Source: Spartobacteria bacterium (GTDB lineage: Bacteria; Verrucomicrobiota; Verrucomicrobiia; Chthoniobacterales; UBA10450). From it: a DNA stretch of 64,000 nucleotides. The stretch is taken from positions 248,001-312,000 of the forward strand of contig JAJPGZ010000010.1 of assembly GCA_021325495.1 (NCBI GenBank), written 5' to 3'. How positions within the stretch are numbered: the stretch's first letter is position 1; each line of letters begins with the position of its first letter. Positions 18,001-26,067 of this stretch are shown one piece after another. A model generated the notes under the pieces. The model was not told the DNA's origin, ran no database searches, and was given only the letters and a program-made list of their open reading frames with translations. Made by a program: the position numbers and the translations under genes.

Positions 18001-18835
18001 GGCAGCGTCATGCGGAACTGATTTGAACGGCGCGGCGGTGAAGAATGCATGCGACACGTTGCGCGCGCGCTTGCTGCCGTTCGCCGAACAAATGTTGCAG
18101 GAAAAAAATGGTCGGTTGCCCGGCGAACACAAAGTCATGTTCCGCGACAATGACGTGTACGATGTCGATCTTGCGCGGGCGCGTGTGTCGATCGCGGAAG
18201 TGATTCAGCGCGCTTATTTCGCGCGGACGAGTCTAAGCACGACGGGATTTTACAAAACGCCGGACATTCATTTCAATCGCGAGACCGGCAAAGGAAAACC
18301 GTTTCATTATTTTGCGGTCGGCGCGGCGGTAAGCGAAGTCGAAGTGGACGGATTCACCGGCATGATGTCGATCAAACGCGTCGATATTTTGCACGACGCC
18401 GGCGACGCGGTGAATCGCGGCATTGCCCGCGGACAAATCGAAGGCGGATTCGTGCAGGGCTGCGGCTGGCTAACGAGTGAGGAATTAGTTTGGAACGCGA
18501 AAGGCGAATTGCTCACGCATTCGCCGGACACTTACAAAATTCCGGCCGTCGGCGATATACCGGAGATTTTTAACGTCGCGTTTCTGTCGGAGGCGACGCA
18601 GGCAAATGTGATTCACGGCAGTAAAGCTGTCGGCGAACCACCGCTGATGCTCGCGCTTTCGGTGCGTGAAGCAATTCGCGATGCGGTCGCGGCGTTCGGC
18701 GAATCGGGCGGCGATGTTCCGCTCGCGTCGCCGTCAACCTGCGAAGCGATTTCAAATGCGATCGCGGCTCGCGCAAGATCGACATCTCTCGAAGAGAAGA
18801 CCGAGCACGTCACCGCGGAGCAAGTGCTGTCATGA
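15050..18835 (+). CDS. Xanthine dehydrogenase, single-chain (Fe-S, FAD and Mo domains fused)
   Basis: This 1,261-residue chain oxidises hypoxanthine and xanthine to urate. The plant-type [2Fe-2S] site has C43, C48 and C51. The second cluster uses QCGYCTPGF and NLCRCTGYR. The FAD domain spans about 180-460 with GNIVTASPIGDSAP. The molybdenum domain runs from about 490 to 1240 with MGGGFGGKET and FRGFGGPQG. Many bacteria split these domains over two or three genes, whereas this single-chain order is that of eukaryotic enzymes. The ATG overlaps the previous stop (ATGA). At least nine GTCGATCTT words lie in the gene. They write IVDL after the first Fe-S site, DVDL at the domain linkers (QRVDVDLSAP, PRVDVDLARS), and QDRH and RSTS elsewhere. 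Confidence 0.95.
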   Translation: MKKGNAIEFRLNGKPVRVDAVSPNITLLDWLRANGLTGSKEGCAEGDCGACSVAIVDLNRDGNPEYRAINSCLVPLPLMAGRDVVTVEGVANGQLHPVQQAMVDNHGSQCGYCTPGFIMSMFEGFYRRDLQTSAQLNEQLCGNLCRCTGYRAIRDACADAFMQRVDVDLSAPELKSVVYVRDGETFLRPTSLKHLFAAMAKHPDARLIAGATELGLDITKRFHKFPALISVEAVPELTAINYTDNEWQIGAAVTLTRIKELLGAEYPELDDMLYLFGSRQIRNRATMGGNIVTASPIGDSAPVLLALDARVVLASANGERVLPIEEFFVAYRKTALQTGEILKTIIIPRVDVDLARSRRHFYKVSKRREMDISTVAGCFAIALDESNSITKARLAFGGVAAMPMRAKNTEAALIGKKWDEQTVENALSILRNEFTPISDVRGSATYRKRLIADLLRKFFHDNNERAFDPTIARSLGEREPALPHESGHKHVTGEAIYVDDAWNENMLEVWPICSPHAHARILRRDVTDARAMPGIAAVLLAEDIPGLNDVGAVRHDEVLLADTEVFYHGQIVALAVGETLDACRAAAKNVIVEYEPLPPIFTIEEAIAANSFHTEANHIARGDVDLALTSAPLKFDGEISFGGQDHFYLETNACWAECGEDGTIFVSSSTQHPSEVQHIVAHVLDLPMHSVVVECPRMGGGFGGKETQAATFASLAALAATKTGRKVRMRLNRDQDMMITGKRHPFMARFSVGFDAEGLLHAAKIDIYSNGGWSLDLSRAVTDRAVFHLDNSYYIPHVSFRGHVAKTNLASNTAFRGFGGPQGMFVIEEIMDRIARQTGLAPEIVRAKNLYRGKGETNTTHYGQEIEDNRIERVWSELMASSDFARRREEIRQHNAQDRHRKRGIAITPVKFGISFTTTHLNQAGSLVLLFQDGTAQINHGGTEMGQGVHSNIREIAATELGLTADRVRVMHTRTDKVPNTSATAASCGTDLNGAAVKNACDTLRARLLPFAEQMLQEKNGRLPGEHKVMFRDNDVYDVDLARARVSIAEVIQRAYFARTSLSTTGFYKTPDIHFNRETGKGKPFHYFAVGAAVSEVEVDGFTGMMSIKRVDILHDAGDAVNRGIARGQIEGGFVQGCGWLTSEELVWNAKGELLTHSPDTYKIPAVGDIPEIFNVAFLSEATQANVIHGSKAVGEPPLMLALSVREAIRDAVAAFGESGGDVPLASPSTCEAISNAIAARARSTSLEEKTEHVTAEQVLS

Positions 18836-18861
18836 ATTGTTCGCGAGCGCATCCACAGCGC

Positions 18862-18954
18862 TGTCATGTTGAGCGAAGCGAAACATCTCCGTCTATTCTT
18901 CTGCGAATCCGCGTCGGAAATGATCGGAGATTCTTCGCTCCGCTCAGAATGACA
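18862..18954. repeat. Dispersed imperfect inverted repeat, copy 4 of 5
   Basis: This copy has the same orientation as copy 2: TGTCATGTTGAGCG at the left and CGCTCAGAATGACA at the right. It lies between xanthine dehydrogenase and adenine deaminase and ends 8 bases before the adenine deaminase start. Confidence 0.9.
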
Positions 18955-18962
18955 AAAGATAG

Positions 18963-20672
18963 ATGATTGAGATTGAACACAAACTTCGCGTCGCACGCGG
19001 TGAAGAGCCGGCCGAGTTGGTCTTCAGGAATGCGCGACTCGTTAACGTGCTCAGCGGCGAAATTTACGATGCGAATGTCGCGGTCGATGGCGGACGCGTG
19101 ATCGGCATTGACGATTACGATGGAAAAGAGATTGTCGATCTTGCCGGCGCGTTTTTGGCGCCAAGTTTGATCGACGGACATTTTCACGTCGAAAGCACGA
19201 TGGTGACGTTGCCGGAATTTGTGCGCGCAGTCGTGCCGCACGGGACCGGTGCGATGGTGATCGATCCGCATGAATACGCCAACGTGCTCGGGATGGACGG
19301 CATTCGTTACGTCCTCGAATCGTCGAAAAATCTGCCGATCGATTTTTTCATCATGCTGCCGTCATGCGTGCCGGCGACGCATTTGGAAACGGCCGGCGCG
19401 CGTTTCACCGCCGACGATTTGAAATTGATGATCGCGGACGATCGGATCGCGGGCGTGGCCGAGCTGATGAATTACCCCGGCGTTTTTCTCGGAATGGAAT
19501 CGGAGCTGGCGAAGATCGACATCGGCTGGAACAAAGTGGTCGATGGTCATGCGCCGGGATTGCGCGGTAAAAATCTGAACGCGTACGCGCTGGCCGGTGT
19601 GCGCTCCGATCACGAGAGCACGGAGATCGACGAAGCGCGCGAGAAATTGCGGCTCGGTTTGCACTTGCTCGTGCGCGAAGGGAGCACGGAACGAAATCTC
19701 GAACACATCATCGGTCTGGTGACGCCACAGAATTCCGCGAACTGTTCTTTCGCGACCGATGACAAACTTCCGGGCGATCTGGTTTCCGAAGGCCACATTG
19801 ATCACTCGATTCGGAAAGCGATCTCGTTAGGCGTCTCGCCGATCACCGCGATCCAGATGGGGACGATCAATACAGCGCGACATTATCGTCTGCGGAATTT
19901 CGGCGCGATCGCGCCGCGATATTGGGCGGACTTCATCGTGATCGACGATCTGGAGAAGATGTCGATCTTGCGCGTTTACAAAAAAGGAAAGCTCGTCGCC
20001 GAGAACGGCCGTTACGTCGGCGACAAACTTCCGGTCGTCCCGCAACCGCGTAGCACGATGAACGTGAGCTATTCGACGAGCGACTTCGAATTGAAAGCGA
20101 AGGGCGCGAAGAAGATTCGCGTGATCGAAATCGTGCCGCACCAAATCGTGACGAAGTGCGCGATAGAACCGGCGAAGATCGACAACCAACAAATCGTGGC
20201 CGATTCGTCGCGCGACATTTTGAAATTGGTTGTGATCGAGCGACACGGCGCGACCGGGAATGTCGGCGTCGGTTTTGTGCGCGGATTCGGGCTGCAACGC
20301 GGCGCGCTTGGTTCGACCGTGGCGCACGACGCGCACAATGTCGTGGTCGTCGGGACTAACGACGCGGACATTACTGCGGCGGTTGAAGCGTTGCAGAAAA
20401 TGCGCGGCGGCCAGGTGGCGATTGTCGATCAAACAATCGCCGCCGCGTTGCCGTTGCCGATCGCGGGATTGGTTTCCGATCAACCGCTCGAAACGGTGAT
20501 CGAGAAAATTGCGCAGCTAAATGCAGCCGCGGCGAAACTCGGTTGCAAGCTCGATGCGCCGTTCATGACGTTGTCGTTCATGAGTCTCTCACCGATTCCA
20601 GAATTGAAGTTGACCGATCAGGGCCTGGTCGATGCAATCAATCTCAAACTAACGAGTGTGATCGTGGAATGA
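18963..20672 (+). CDS. ade: Adenine deaminase
   Basis: The 569-residue amidohydrolase converts adenine to hypoxanthine and ammonia, feeding the dehydrogenase just upstream. Signatures are the metal motif DGHFHVESTM, MVIDPHEYANVLG, GHAPGLRGKNLNAY, SDHESTE and the C-terminal ADE domain (PFMTLSFMSLSPIPELKLTDQGL). Its length agrees with bacterial Ade proteins. The stop overlaps the next start (ATGA). A GTCGATCTT word writes MSILRVYKKGKL near residue 330. Confidence 0.95.
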   Translation: MIEIEHKLRVARGEEPAELVFRNARLVNVLSGEIYDANVAVDGGRVIGIDDYDGKEIVDLAGAFLAPSLIDGHFHVESTMVTLPEFVRAVVPHGTGAMVIDPHEYANVLGMDGIRYVLESSKNLPIDFFIMLPSCVPATHLETAGARFTADDLKLMIADDRIAGVAELMNYPGVFLGMESELAKIDIGWNKVVDGHAPGLRGKNLNAYALAGVRSDHESTEIDEAREKLRLGLHLLVREGSTERNLEHIIGLVTPQNSANCSFATDDKLPGDLVSEGHIDHSIRKAISLGVSPITAIQMGTINTARHYRLRNFGAIAPRYWADFIVIDDLEKMSILRVYKKGKLVAENGRYVGDKLPVVPQPRSTMNVSYSTSDFELKAKGAKKIRVIEIVPHQIVTKCAIEPAKIDNQQIVADSSRDILKLVVIERHGATGNVGVGFVRGFGLQRGALGSTVAHDAHNVVVVGTNDADITAAVEALQKMRGGQVAIVDQTIAAALPLPIAGLVSDQPLETVIEKIAQLNAAAAKLGCKLDAPFMTLSFMSLSPIPELKLTDQGLVDAINLKLTSVIVE

Positions 20673-21904
20673 TTGATCCGAAACGAGCGATTGCGGATTT
20701 GAAGGAGCTGCGCGCGTTAACTGGCGATGAGAATGGCGCGCAGCGCGTGGCCTTCACGCCGACCTGGGCGAAAGCGCGAAAATTCTTGCGCGAGAAAGTC
20801 GAAGAGATCGGCGGCGTAGAAATGCACAATGATGCCGCCGGGAATTTCTGGGCGACGCTTCCGGGCAAGATCGACAAGTCACTATTAATAGGCGGCCACA
20901 TTGATTCGGTGCCTAACGGCGGATGGCTTGATGGATGTTTGAATACGCTCGCGGGCGTCGAAGTTCTTCGCCGAATCAAATCGCAAGGCACGCCGCCGGT
21001 GACGGTGCGGCTGGTCGATTGGTGCGATGAAGAAGGCGCGCGCTTTGGGAAAAGTCTTTTCGGATCGTCGGCCGCATCCGGCAAGATCGACATGGAGGAA
21101 ACGCGCGGTTTGAAAGACAAAGAGGGCTTGAGTCTGGTCGATGCGGTGAAGGAATTCGGAATCGATTTTGAAAAAGTGCGTGACGCGCGCAAAGAATTGA
21201 AGAGCGCCGCGGCATATCAGGAATTGCACATCGAACAGGGTCCCGTTCTGCTCGATCTCGATCTTCCGTTAGGCACGGTGCTCGGGACTTTTGGCGTCGA
21301 GCGACATGCGATCGCATTCCGTGGACAAGCGGCGCATTCCGGTTCGACGCCGATGAATCGCCGCCGGGATGCGTTTCTCGCGGCGGCGAAAATGGCGTCG
21401 GAAATTTACGCGATTTCGAAACGCAGCGGACAAGGCGTTTGCACGATTGGCTCGTGCACGACGAAGCCAGGAATCGTTACCAGCGTCGTCGAGGAATGCC
21501 GAATCACTTTAGATCAACGCCATCTCGATGCGGACGCTTTGCAAAAAATGTTAAGTGAGGCCAAAGCAGCGAGCGAAAAATTTGCGAAAGAAGGAGATGT
21601 CGATCTTGCGTGGGAGCGGATTTGGAACATCGAACCAATTTTATTTCACAAGGAACTTGTTGATCTTTGCGATGGAGCCATTCGCGAGACCGGAGTGAAA
21701 CCGCATCGATTGCCGTCGGGCCCGCTGCACGACGCGGCCGAAGTCGCACGAGCCGGTGTGCCGACGATCATGATGTTCGTGCAAAGTTTGCATGGCATCA
21801 GCCACAACAAAATCGAAGACACGCGCGAAGAGCATCTCGAAATGGCCGTGACCGCGTTCGACAAGCTCGCCGACAAAATCATGGCGTGGATCGCGCGGAA
21901 TTGA
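20669..21904 (+). CDS. M20-family Zn hydrolase: N-carbamoyl-beta-alanine or allantoate amidohydrolase
   Basis: I chose the ATG at 20669, which overlaps the adenine deaminase stop, over the longer frame from 20543. The 411-residue protein has the metal ligands of the AllC/HyuC/PydC group: GGHIDSVPNGGWLDGCLNTLAG, WCDEEGARFGKSLFGS and ELHIEQGPVLL. The dimerisation domain is recognised by AAHSGSTPM. Sequence alone does not separate allantoate from N-carbamoyl-beta-alanine hydrolases. Allantoate is already handled here by allantoicase, while dihydropyrimidine dehydrogenase and dihydropyrimidinase genes follow, so the pyrimidine role (beta-ureidopropionase) is more likely. Confidence 0.88.
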   Translation: MIDPKRAIADLKELRALTGDENGAQRVAFTPTWAKARKFLREKVEEIGGVEMHNDAAGNFWATLPGKIDKSLLIGGHIDSVPNGGWLDGCLNTLAGVEVLRRIKSQGTPPVTVRLVDWCDEEGARFGKSLFGSSAASGKIDMEETRGLKDKEGLSLVDAVKEFGIDFEKVRDARKELKSAAAYQELHIEQGPVLLDLDLPLGTVLGTFGVERHAIAFRGQAAHSGSTPMNRRRDAFLAAAKMASEIYAISKRSGQGVCTIGSCTTKPGIVTSVVEECRITLDQRHLDADALQKMLSEAKAASEKFAKEGDVDLAWERIWNIEPILFHKELVDLCDGAIRETGVKPHRLPSGPLHDAAEVARAGVPTIMMFVQSLHGISHNKIEDTREEHLEMAVTAFDKLADKIMAWIARN

Positions 21905-21925
21905 TAAAAAGGCCGACTCGTTAAC

Positions 21926-21931
21926 AAGGAG
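21926..21931 (+). promoter_or_regulatory. Strong ribosome binding site
   Basis: AAGGAG lies 6 bases before the ATG at 21938. It is one of few near-perfect Shine-Dalgarno sites in this window and fixes the start of the dihydropyrimidine dehydrogenase gene. Confidence 0.75.
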
Positions 21932-21937
21932 TCTGTC

Positions 21938-23083
21938 ATGCCCACACTAGCTACCACCGTCGATGGATTGAAATTGCCGAACCCGTTCGTCATCGGCTCC
22001 GGCCCGCCCGGAACAAATCTCAACGTCATCACGCGCGCATTCCGCGAAGGTTGGGGCGCGGTCATTGCGAAAACGATCAGTCTCGATTCGTCGAAAGTCG
22101 TGAACGTGACGCCGCGTTACGCGAAATTGATGACGAACGCCGGCGACGAAGTTGTCGGTTGGGAAAATATCGAGCTGATCAGCGATCGGCCGTTCAAGAT
22201 TTGGCTGGATGAATTCAAAAAATGCAAAGATCAATTTCCCGACGGCGTGCTCATCGCGTCGATCATGGAGGAATACAACAAGGACGCGTGGAGCGAGATC
22301 GTGGAAAAATGCGAGGCGGCCGGTGTGGATGCGTTCGAGCTGAACTTTTCGTGTCCACACGGATTGCCCGAGCGGAAAATGGGCGCGGCCATGGGTGAGA
22401 ACCCAGAGATTGTCGAGGAAGTGAGCGGCTGGGTGATGAAGGCGGCGAAGAAGCCGGTTTGGGCGAAGATGACGCCGAATGTGACGCGCATCACGGATCC
22501 GAGTCGTGCCGCATTCCGCGCTGGATGTCAGGGCGTGAGCGCAATCAATACGATTCGGAGCGTGACGGCGGTAAATCTGGAAACATTGCGGCCGGAACCG
22601 ACGGTCGAAGGGTTTACCACGCCCGGCGGCTATTCGTGCAAAGCCGTTAGGCCAATCGCGCTTCGCATGGTGATGGAAATCGCGACGATGATTCGGCGTG
22701 AATTTCCGGGAAGAACTTTGTCGGCGATCGGCGGAATCGAAACCGGCAACGACGCGGCGCAATTCATCTTGTTAGGCGGCGACACCACGCAAGTTTGCAC
22801 CGGCGTGATGAAGTTCGGCTACGACATGGTAAAGAAGATGTGCGACGAGCTGCTCGCGTTCATGGAGAAACATAAATTCGAGACGCTCGACGATTTCAAA
22901 GGCAAGAGTCTCGATTACTTCACCACGCACGCCGAGCTCGTGCGCATGCAACGCGAGCGCAAGGAAAAACAGAAAGCTGCGGCCGACGAAGCGGCGGCGA
23001 AAAAAATGGTGAAGGCCGACAGCGAATGGAGCGGCGACGATTTCGTCAAGCAATCGGAGGCGCTCGCGCGCGGGACGAAATAG
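21938..23083 (+). CDS. Dihydropyrimidine dehydrogenase PreA-like catalytic subunit lacking the C-terminal ferredoxin domain
   Basis: The 381-residue FMN-barrel protein reduces uracil or thymine to the dihydro form. Family features are PNPFVIGSGPPGTN, VIAKTISLDSSKVVN, ELNFSCPHGLPERKMG, AKMTPNVTRI, INTIRS and GGIETGNDAAQFILLGG. E. coli PreA carries two 4Fe-4S motifs after the barrel. Here the C-terminus is a charged tail (KEKQKAAADEAAAKKM) with no cysteine clusters, and no PreT-like electron-transfer subunit is encoded nearby. The gene carries no exact GTCGATCTT word. It joins the MmsA gene with no gap. Confidence 0.9.
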   Translation: MPTLATTVDGLKLPNPFVIGSGPPGTNLNVITRAFREGWGAVIAKTISLDSSKVVNVTPRYAKLMTNAGDEVVGWENIELISDRPFKIWLDEFKKCKDQFPDGVLIASIMEEYNKDAWSEIVEKCEAAGVDAFELNFSCPHGLPERKMGAAMGENPEIVEEVSGWVMKAAKKPVWAKMTPNVTRITDPSRAAFRAGCQGVSAINTIRSVTAVNLETLRPEPTVEGFTTPGGYSCKAVRPIALRMVMEIATMIRREFPGRTLSAIGGIETGNDAAQFILLGGDTTQVCTGVMKFGYDMVKKMCDELLAFMEKHKFETLDDFKGKSLDYFTTHAELVRMQRERKEKQKAAADEAAAKKMVKADSEWSGDDFVKQSEALARGTK

Positions 23084-24565
23084 ATGCAAAGCTGTCCTGC
23101 GTTTATTGACGGCGAGTGGCGCGAGATCACCGGCGTCGATAAAACGCCGGTTTACAATCCTTCGCGCGGTGACGTCATCGCCGAAGTTCCGCTCTGCACA
23201 AAGGAACATGTCGATCTTGCGGTGGAATCGGCGGCGGCGGCGTTTCCGAAATGGCGCGACACGCCACCGGTCGAACGGGCGCGATTGTTCTTTCGTTATC
23301 GGCAGTTAGTCGAAGAAAACTTCGACAAGATTTGCGAAAGCGTTTCGCGCGAACATGGCAAAACGCTGGCGGAAGCGCGCGGCAGCGCATATCGCGGAAT
23401 CGAGAACATCGAATACGCGTGCGCGGCTCCGACATTATTAATGGGCGACACGCTCGAGAATCTCGCGCGCAACGTCGATTGCGAGACGGTCCTGCAACCG
23501 TTAGGCGTGTGCGTCGGGATTACGCCGTTTAATTTTCCGGCAATGGTGCCGATGTGGATGTTTCCGCTCGCGCTTGTTTGCGGAAATACATTTGTGCTGA
23601 AGCCGAGCGAAAAAGTTCCGCTGACTGCGTTGTTGATTGTCGATCTTTTGCACAAAGCCGGATTGCCAAAAGGTGTCCTCAACGTTGTGCCCGGCGGACG
23701 TGAATCGGTCGATGCGCTTCTCACGCATCCGAAAGTGAAAGCGATTTCGTTTGTCGGCTCGACGCCGGTGGCGAAACACATTTTCGAAACCGGAACGCGC
23801 CACGGCAAACGCGTGCAGGCGAACGGCGGCGCGAAGAATTACGTCGTCGTTATGCCGGATGCCGATGTCGATCGAACAGTAGAAGCGCTTTCGACGGCCG
23901 CGTTCGGCTGCGCGGGCGAACGTTGCATGGCGGGATCGACTGCCATCACCGTCGGCAAAGCGGCCGACAATGTTTTGCCTTCGTTAGTCAAAGCGGCGCG
24001 CGCGATCAAAGTCGGCCCGACTGACGTGAAATCGCAGCCGGACATGGGACCGGTCATCACCGCGCAACATCGCGATCGCGTTTTGAGTCTGGTCGAGAGC
24101 GGCGAGAAAGAAGGCGGCAAGATAATCGCCGATGGTCGCGGCGTAAAAATCAAAGACGCGCCTAACGGTTTCTACGTTGCGCCGACGATTGTCGATCTTG
24201 TGCAGGATTCGATGACGATCGCGCGCGAAGAAGTTTTTGGGCCCGTGCTCAACGTCATGCGCGCGGACGATGTCGATCAGGCAATCGAGATGGCGAACAA
24301 GTCATCCTACGGAAACGGCGCCGCGATTTTTACGAATTCCGGCAAAGCCGCGCGCGAGTTCAAAAATCGAGTGAAGGCCGGAATGGTCGGAATCAACGTT
24401 GGCGTGCCGGCGACGATGGCGATGTTTCCATTCACCGGTTGGGACGAATCGTTCTACGGCGATTTGCACATTCAAGGCAAAGAAGGCGTGCAGTTTTACA
24501 CGCAGCAGAAGGTCGTGACGACGCGCTGGTTTGGCGACAACGTCGGCGACGTTTGGAAGAAGTAA
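23084..24565 (+). CDS. mmsA: CoA-acylating (methyl)malonate-semialdehyde dehydrogenase
   Basis: The 493-residue aldehyde dehydrogenase has the MmsA-type catalytic segment GCAGERCMAGSTAI and VCVGITPFNFPAMVPMWMFPLALVCGNTFVLKPSE split over the NAD site. It turns malonate semialdehyde into acetyl-CoA, or methylmalonate semialdehyde into propionyl-CoA. In this block it completes beta-alanine (from uracil) or beta-aminoisobutyrate (from thymine) breakdown after the aminotransferase at 27564. The start codon follows the previous stop directly. Confidence 0.94.
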   Translation: MQSCPAFIDGEWREITGVDKTPVYNPSRGDVIAEVPLCTKEHVDLAVESAAAAFPKWRDTPPVERARLFFRYRQLVEENFDKICESVSREHGKTLAEARGSAYRGIENIEYACAAPTLLMGDTLENLARNVDCETVLQPLGVCVGITPFNFPAMVPMWMFPLALVCGNTFVLKPSEKVPLTALLIVDLLHKAGLPKGVLNVVPGGRESVDALLTHPKVKAISFVGSTPVAKHIFETGTRHGKRVQANGGAKNYVVVMPDADVDRTVEALSTAAFGCAGERCMAGSTAITVGKAADNVLPSLVKAARAIKVGPTDVKSQPDMGPVITAQHRDRVLSLVESGEKEGGKIIADGRGVKIKDAPNGFYVAPTIVDLVQDSMTIAREEVFGPVLNVMRADDVDQAIEMANKSSYGNGAAIFTNSGKAAREFKNRVKAGMVGINVGVPATMAMFPFTGWDESFYGDLHIQGKEGVQFYTQQKVVTTRWFGDNVGDVWKK

Positions 24566-24574
24566 CTTTTCGAC

Positions 24575-24668
24575 TGTCATCCTGGGCGTAACGAAGGATC
24601 TCCAATCATTTTCTGGAACCCTGAAGAGGAAAAATAGTCAGAGATGTTTCGCTGCGCTCGACATGAGA
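24575..24668. repeat. Dispersed imperfect inverted repeat, copy 5 of 5 (most diverged)
   Basis: The left arm reads TGTCATCCTGGGCG then TAACGAAGGATCTCC. The right arm reads GAGATGTTTCGC then TGCGCTCGACATGAGA. It has more mismatches than the other copies. It separates mmsA from the dihydropyrimidinase gene. Confidence 0.82.
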
Positions 24669-24690
24669 GGGTAAAAGAGACGACGCGTTT

Positions 24691-26067
24691 ATGAGCCTGC
24701 TAATTAAGAACGGCGAAATCGTCACGCCGGACGAACGCTACGTCGCGGACATTTATTGCGAAGACGAAACGATCTCGCGCATCGATCGCAAGATCGACAA
24801 CGTACATGCCGGCGAAGTCATCGACGCATCCGGCAAATATGTTTTCCCCGGTTTCATCGATCCGCACGTGCACATTTATCTGCCGTTCATGGGAACGTAC
24901 GCGAAGGACACGCACGAGACCGCAAGCCGCGCGGCCCTCGTCGGCGGGACGACGTGCTTCATCGAGATGATTTGTCCGGCGCGCGGTGATGATCCGATGG
25001 AAGCATTCGAGCTCTGGCGCGGAAAAGCGGAGGGCAACTCCGCGTGCGACTTCACGTTTCATATGGGCGTGACCCGCTACGACGACGATGCAGAAAAGAA
25101 ATTTCGCGAGATCGTTAAACGCGGCATCGCTAGCTTCAAAATCTTTCTCGCCTACAAAGGCGCATTCGGGATCAACGACGAAGAATTGTTCGCCACGTTG
25201 AAGCTGGCGAAAGAGCTCGGTGTGATCGTGACCGCACATTGCGAAAACGCGGAGCTCTTGTTCGAGCTGCAGAAGAAATTGCTGAGCGAAGGAAGGACAG
25301 GGCCGGAGTTTCATTACTGGAGCCGGCCGCCGATTGTGGAAGCGGAAGGCGTGCATCACCTGATGACATTCGCCGAGATGACCGGCACGCACGTTTACAT
25401 CGTGCACACGAGCTGCGAGGAATCGTTAGGCGAAGCGATGCGCGGGAAAACGCGCGGCGTGAATGTTTCAGTCGAAACGCTGATTCAATATTTGCTGCTC
25501 GATCGCACGGACGCGGAACCAAATTTCGAAGGGGCGAAGAATGTGATGTCGCCGCCGCTGCGTGATAAGAAAAATCAGGACGTGATGTGGAAGGCACTGT
25601 CGGATGGATCTGTCGCAACACTCGCGACGGATCACGCGCCGTTCGATTGGACGCAGAAACAAATGGGCAAAGATGACTTCACGAAAATCCCGAATGGAAT
25701 TCCGTCGCTGGAAGATCGCGTGAACTTGTTTTTCACGCACGGCGTGAAAGGCGGCAAGATCGACATCCAGCAGTTCGTCGCGAGCGCGAGTACGAACGCG
25801 GCAAAACTGTTCGGATTATTTCCGCGCAAGGGCGCGATCAAAGTCGGGAGCGACGCCGATCTCGTTGTTTATGATCCAAATTATCGCGGAACCATTTCGG
25901 CGAAGACGCACCAGATGAACGTCGATTACAATTCGTTCGAAAGAATGCAGATCGAAGGACGTCCGCACGTCGTGACCGTGCGCGGCAAAGTCGCGGCGCG
26001 CGATGGAAAATTCGTCGGCGAGTTCGGCCGCGGGAAAATGTTGGAACGCGAGCCGACGCATTTTTAG
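24691..26067 (+). CDS. Dihydropyrimidinase
   Basis: The 458-residue cyclic amidohydrolase opens dihydrouracil or dihydrothymine to the N-carbamoyl amino acid. It has the metal motif DPHVHIYLPFMG, the lysine expected to be carboxylated in FKIFLAYKGAFGI, histidines in VTAHCEN and IVHTSCEES, and the Asp in ATDHAPF. Length and the hydrophobic FMGTYAKD loop fit the hydantoinase/dihydropyrimidinase group rather than allantoinase. It is directly followed by the transporter gene, whose ATG comes right after the TAG. Confidence 0.94.
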   Translation: MSLLIKNGEIVTPDERYVADIYCEDETISRIDRKIDNVHAGEVIDASGKYVFPGFIDPHVHIYLPFMGTYAKDTHETASRAALVGGTTCFIEMICPARGDDPMEAFELWRGKAEGNSACDFTFHMGVTRYDDDAEKKFREIVKRGIASFKIFLAYKGAFGINDEELFATLKLAKELGVIVTAHCENAELLFELQKKLLSEGRTGPEFHYWSRPPIVEAEGVHHLMTFAEMTGTHVYIVHTSCEESLGEAMRGKTRGVNVSVETLIQYLLLDRTDAEPNFEGAKNVMSPPLRDKKNQDVMWKALSDGSVATLATDHAPFDWTQKQMGKDDFTKIPNGIPSLEDRVNLFFTHGVKGGKIDIQQFVASASTNAAKLFGLFPRKGAIKVGSDADLVVYDPNYRGTISAKTHQMNVDYNSFERMQIEGRPHVVTVRGKVAARDGKFVGEFGRGKMLEREPTHF

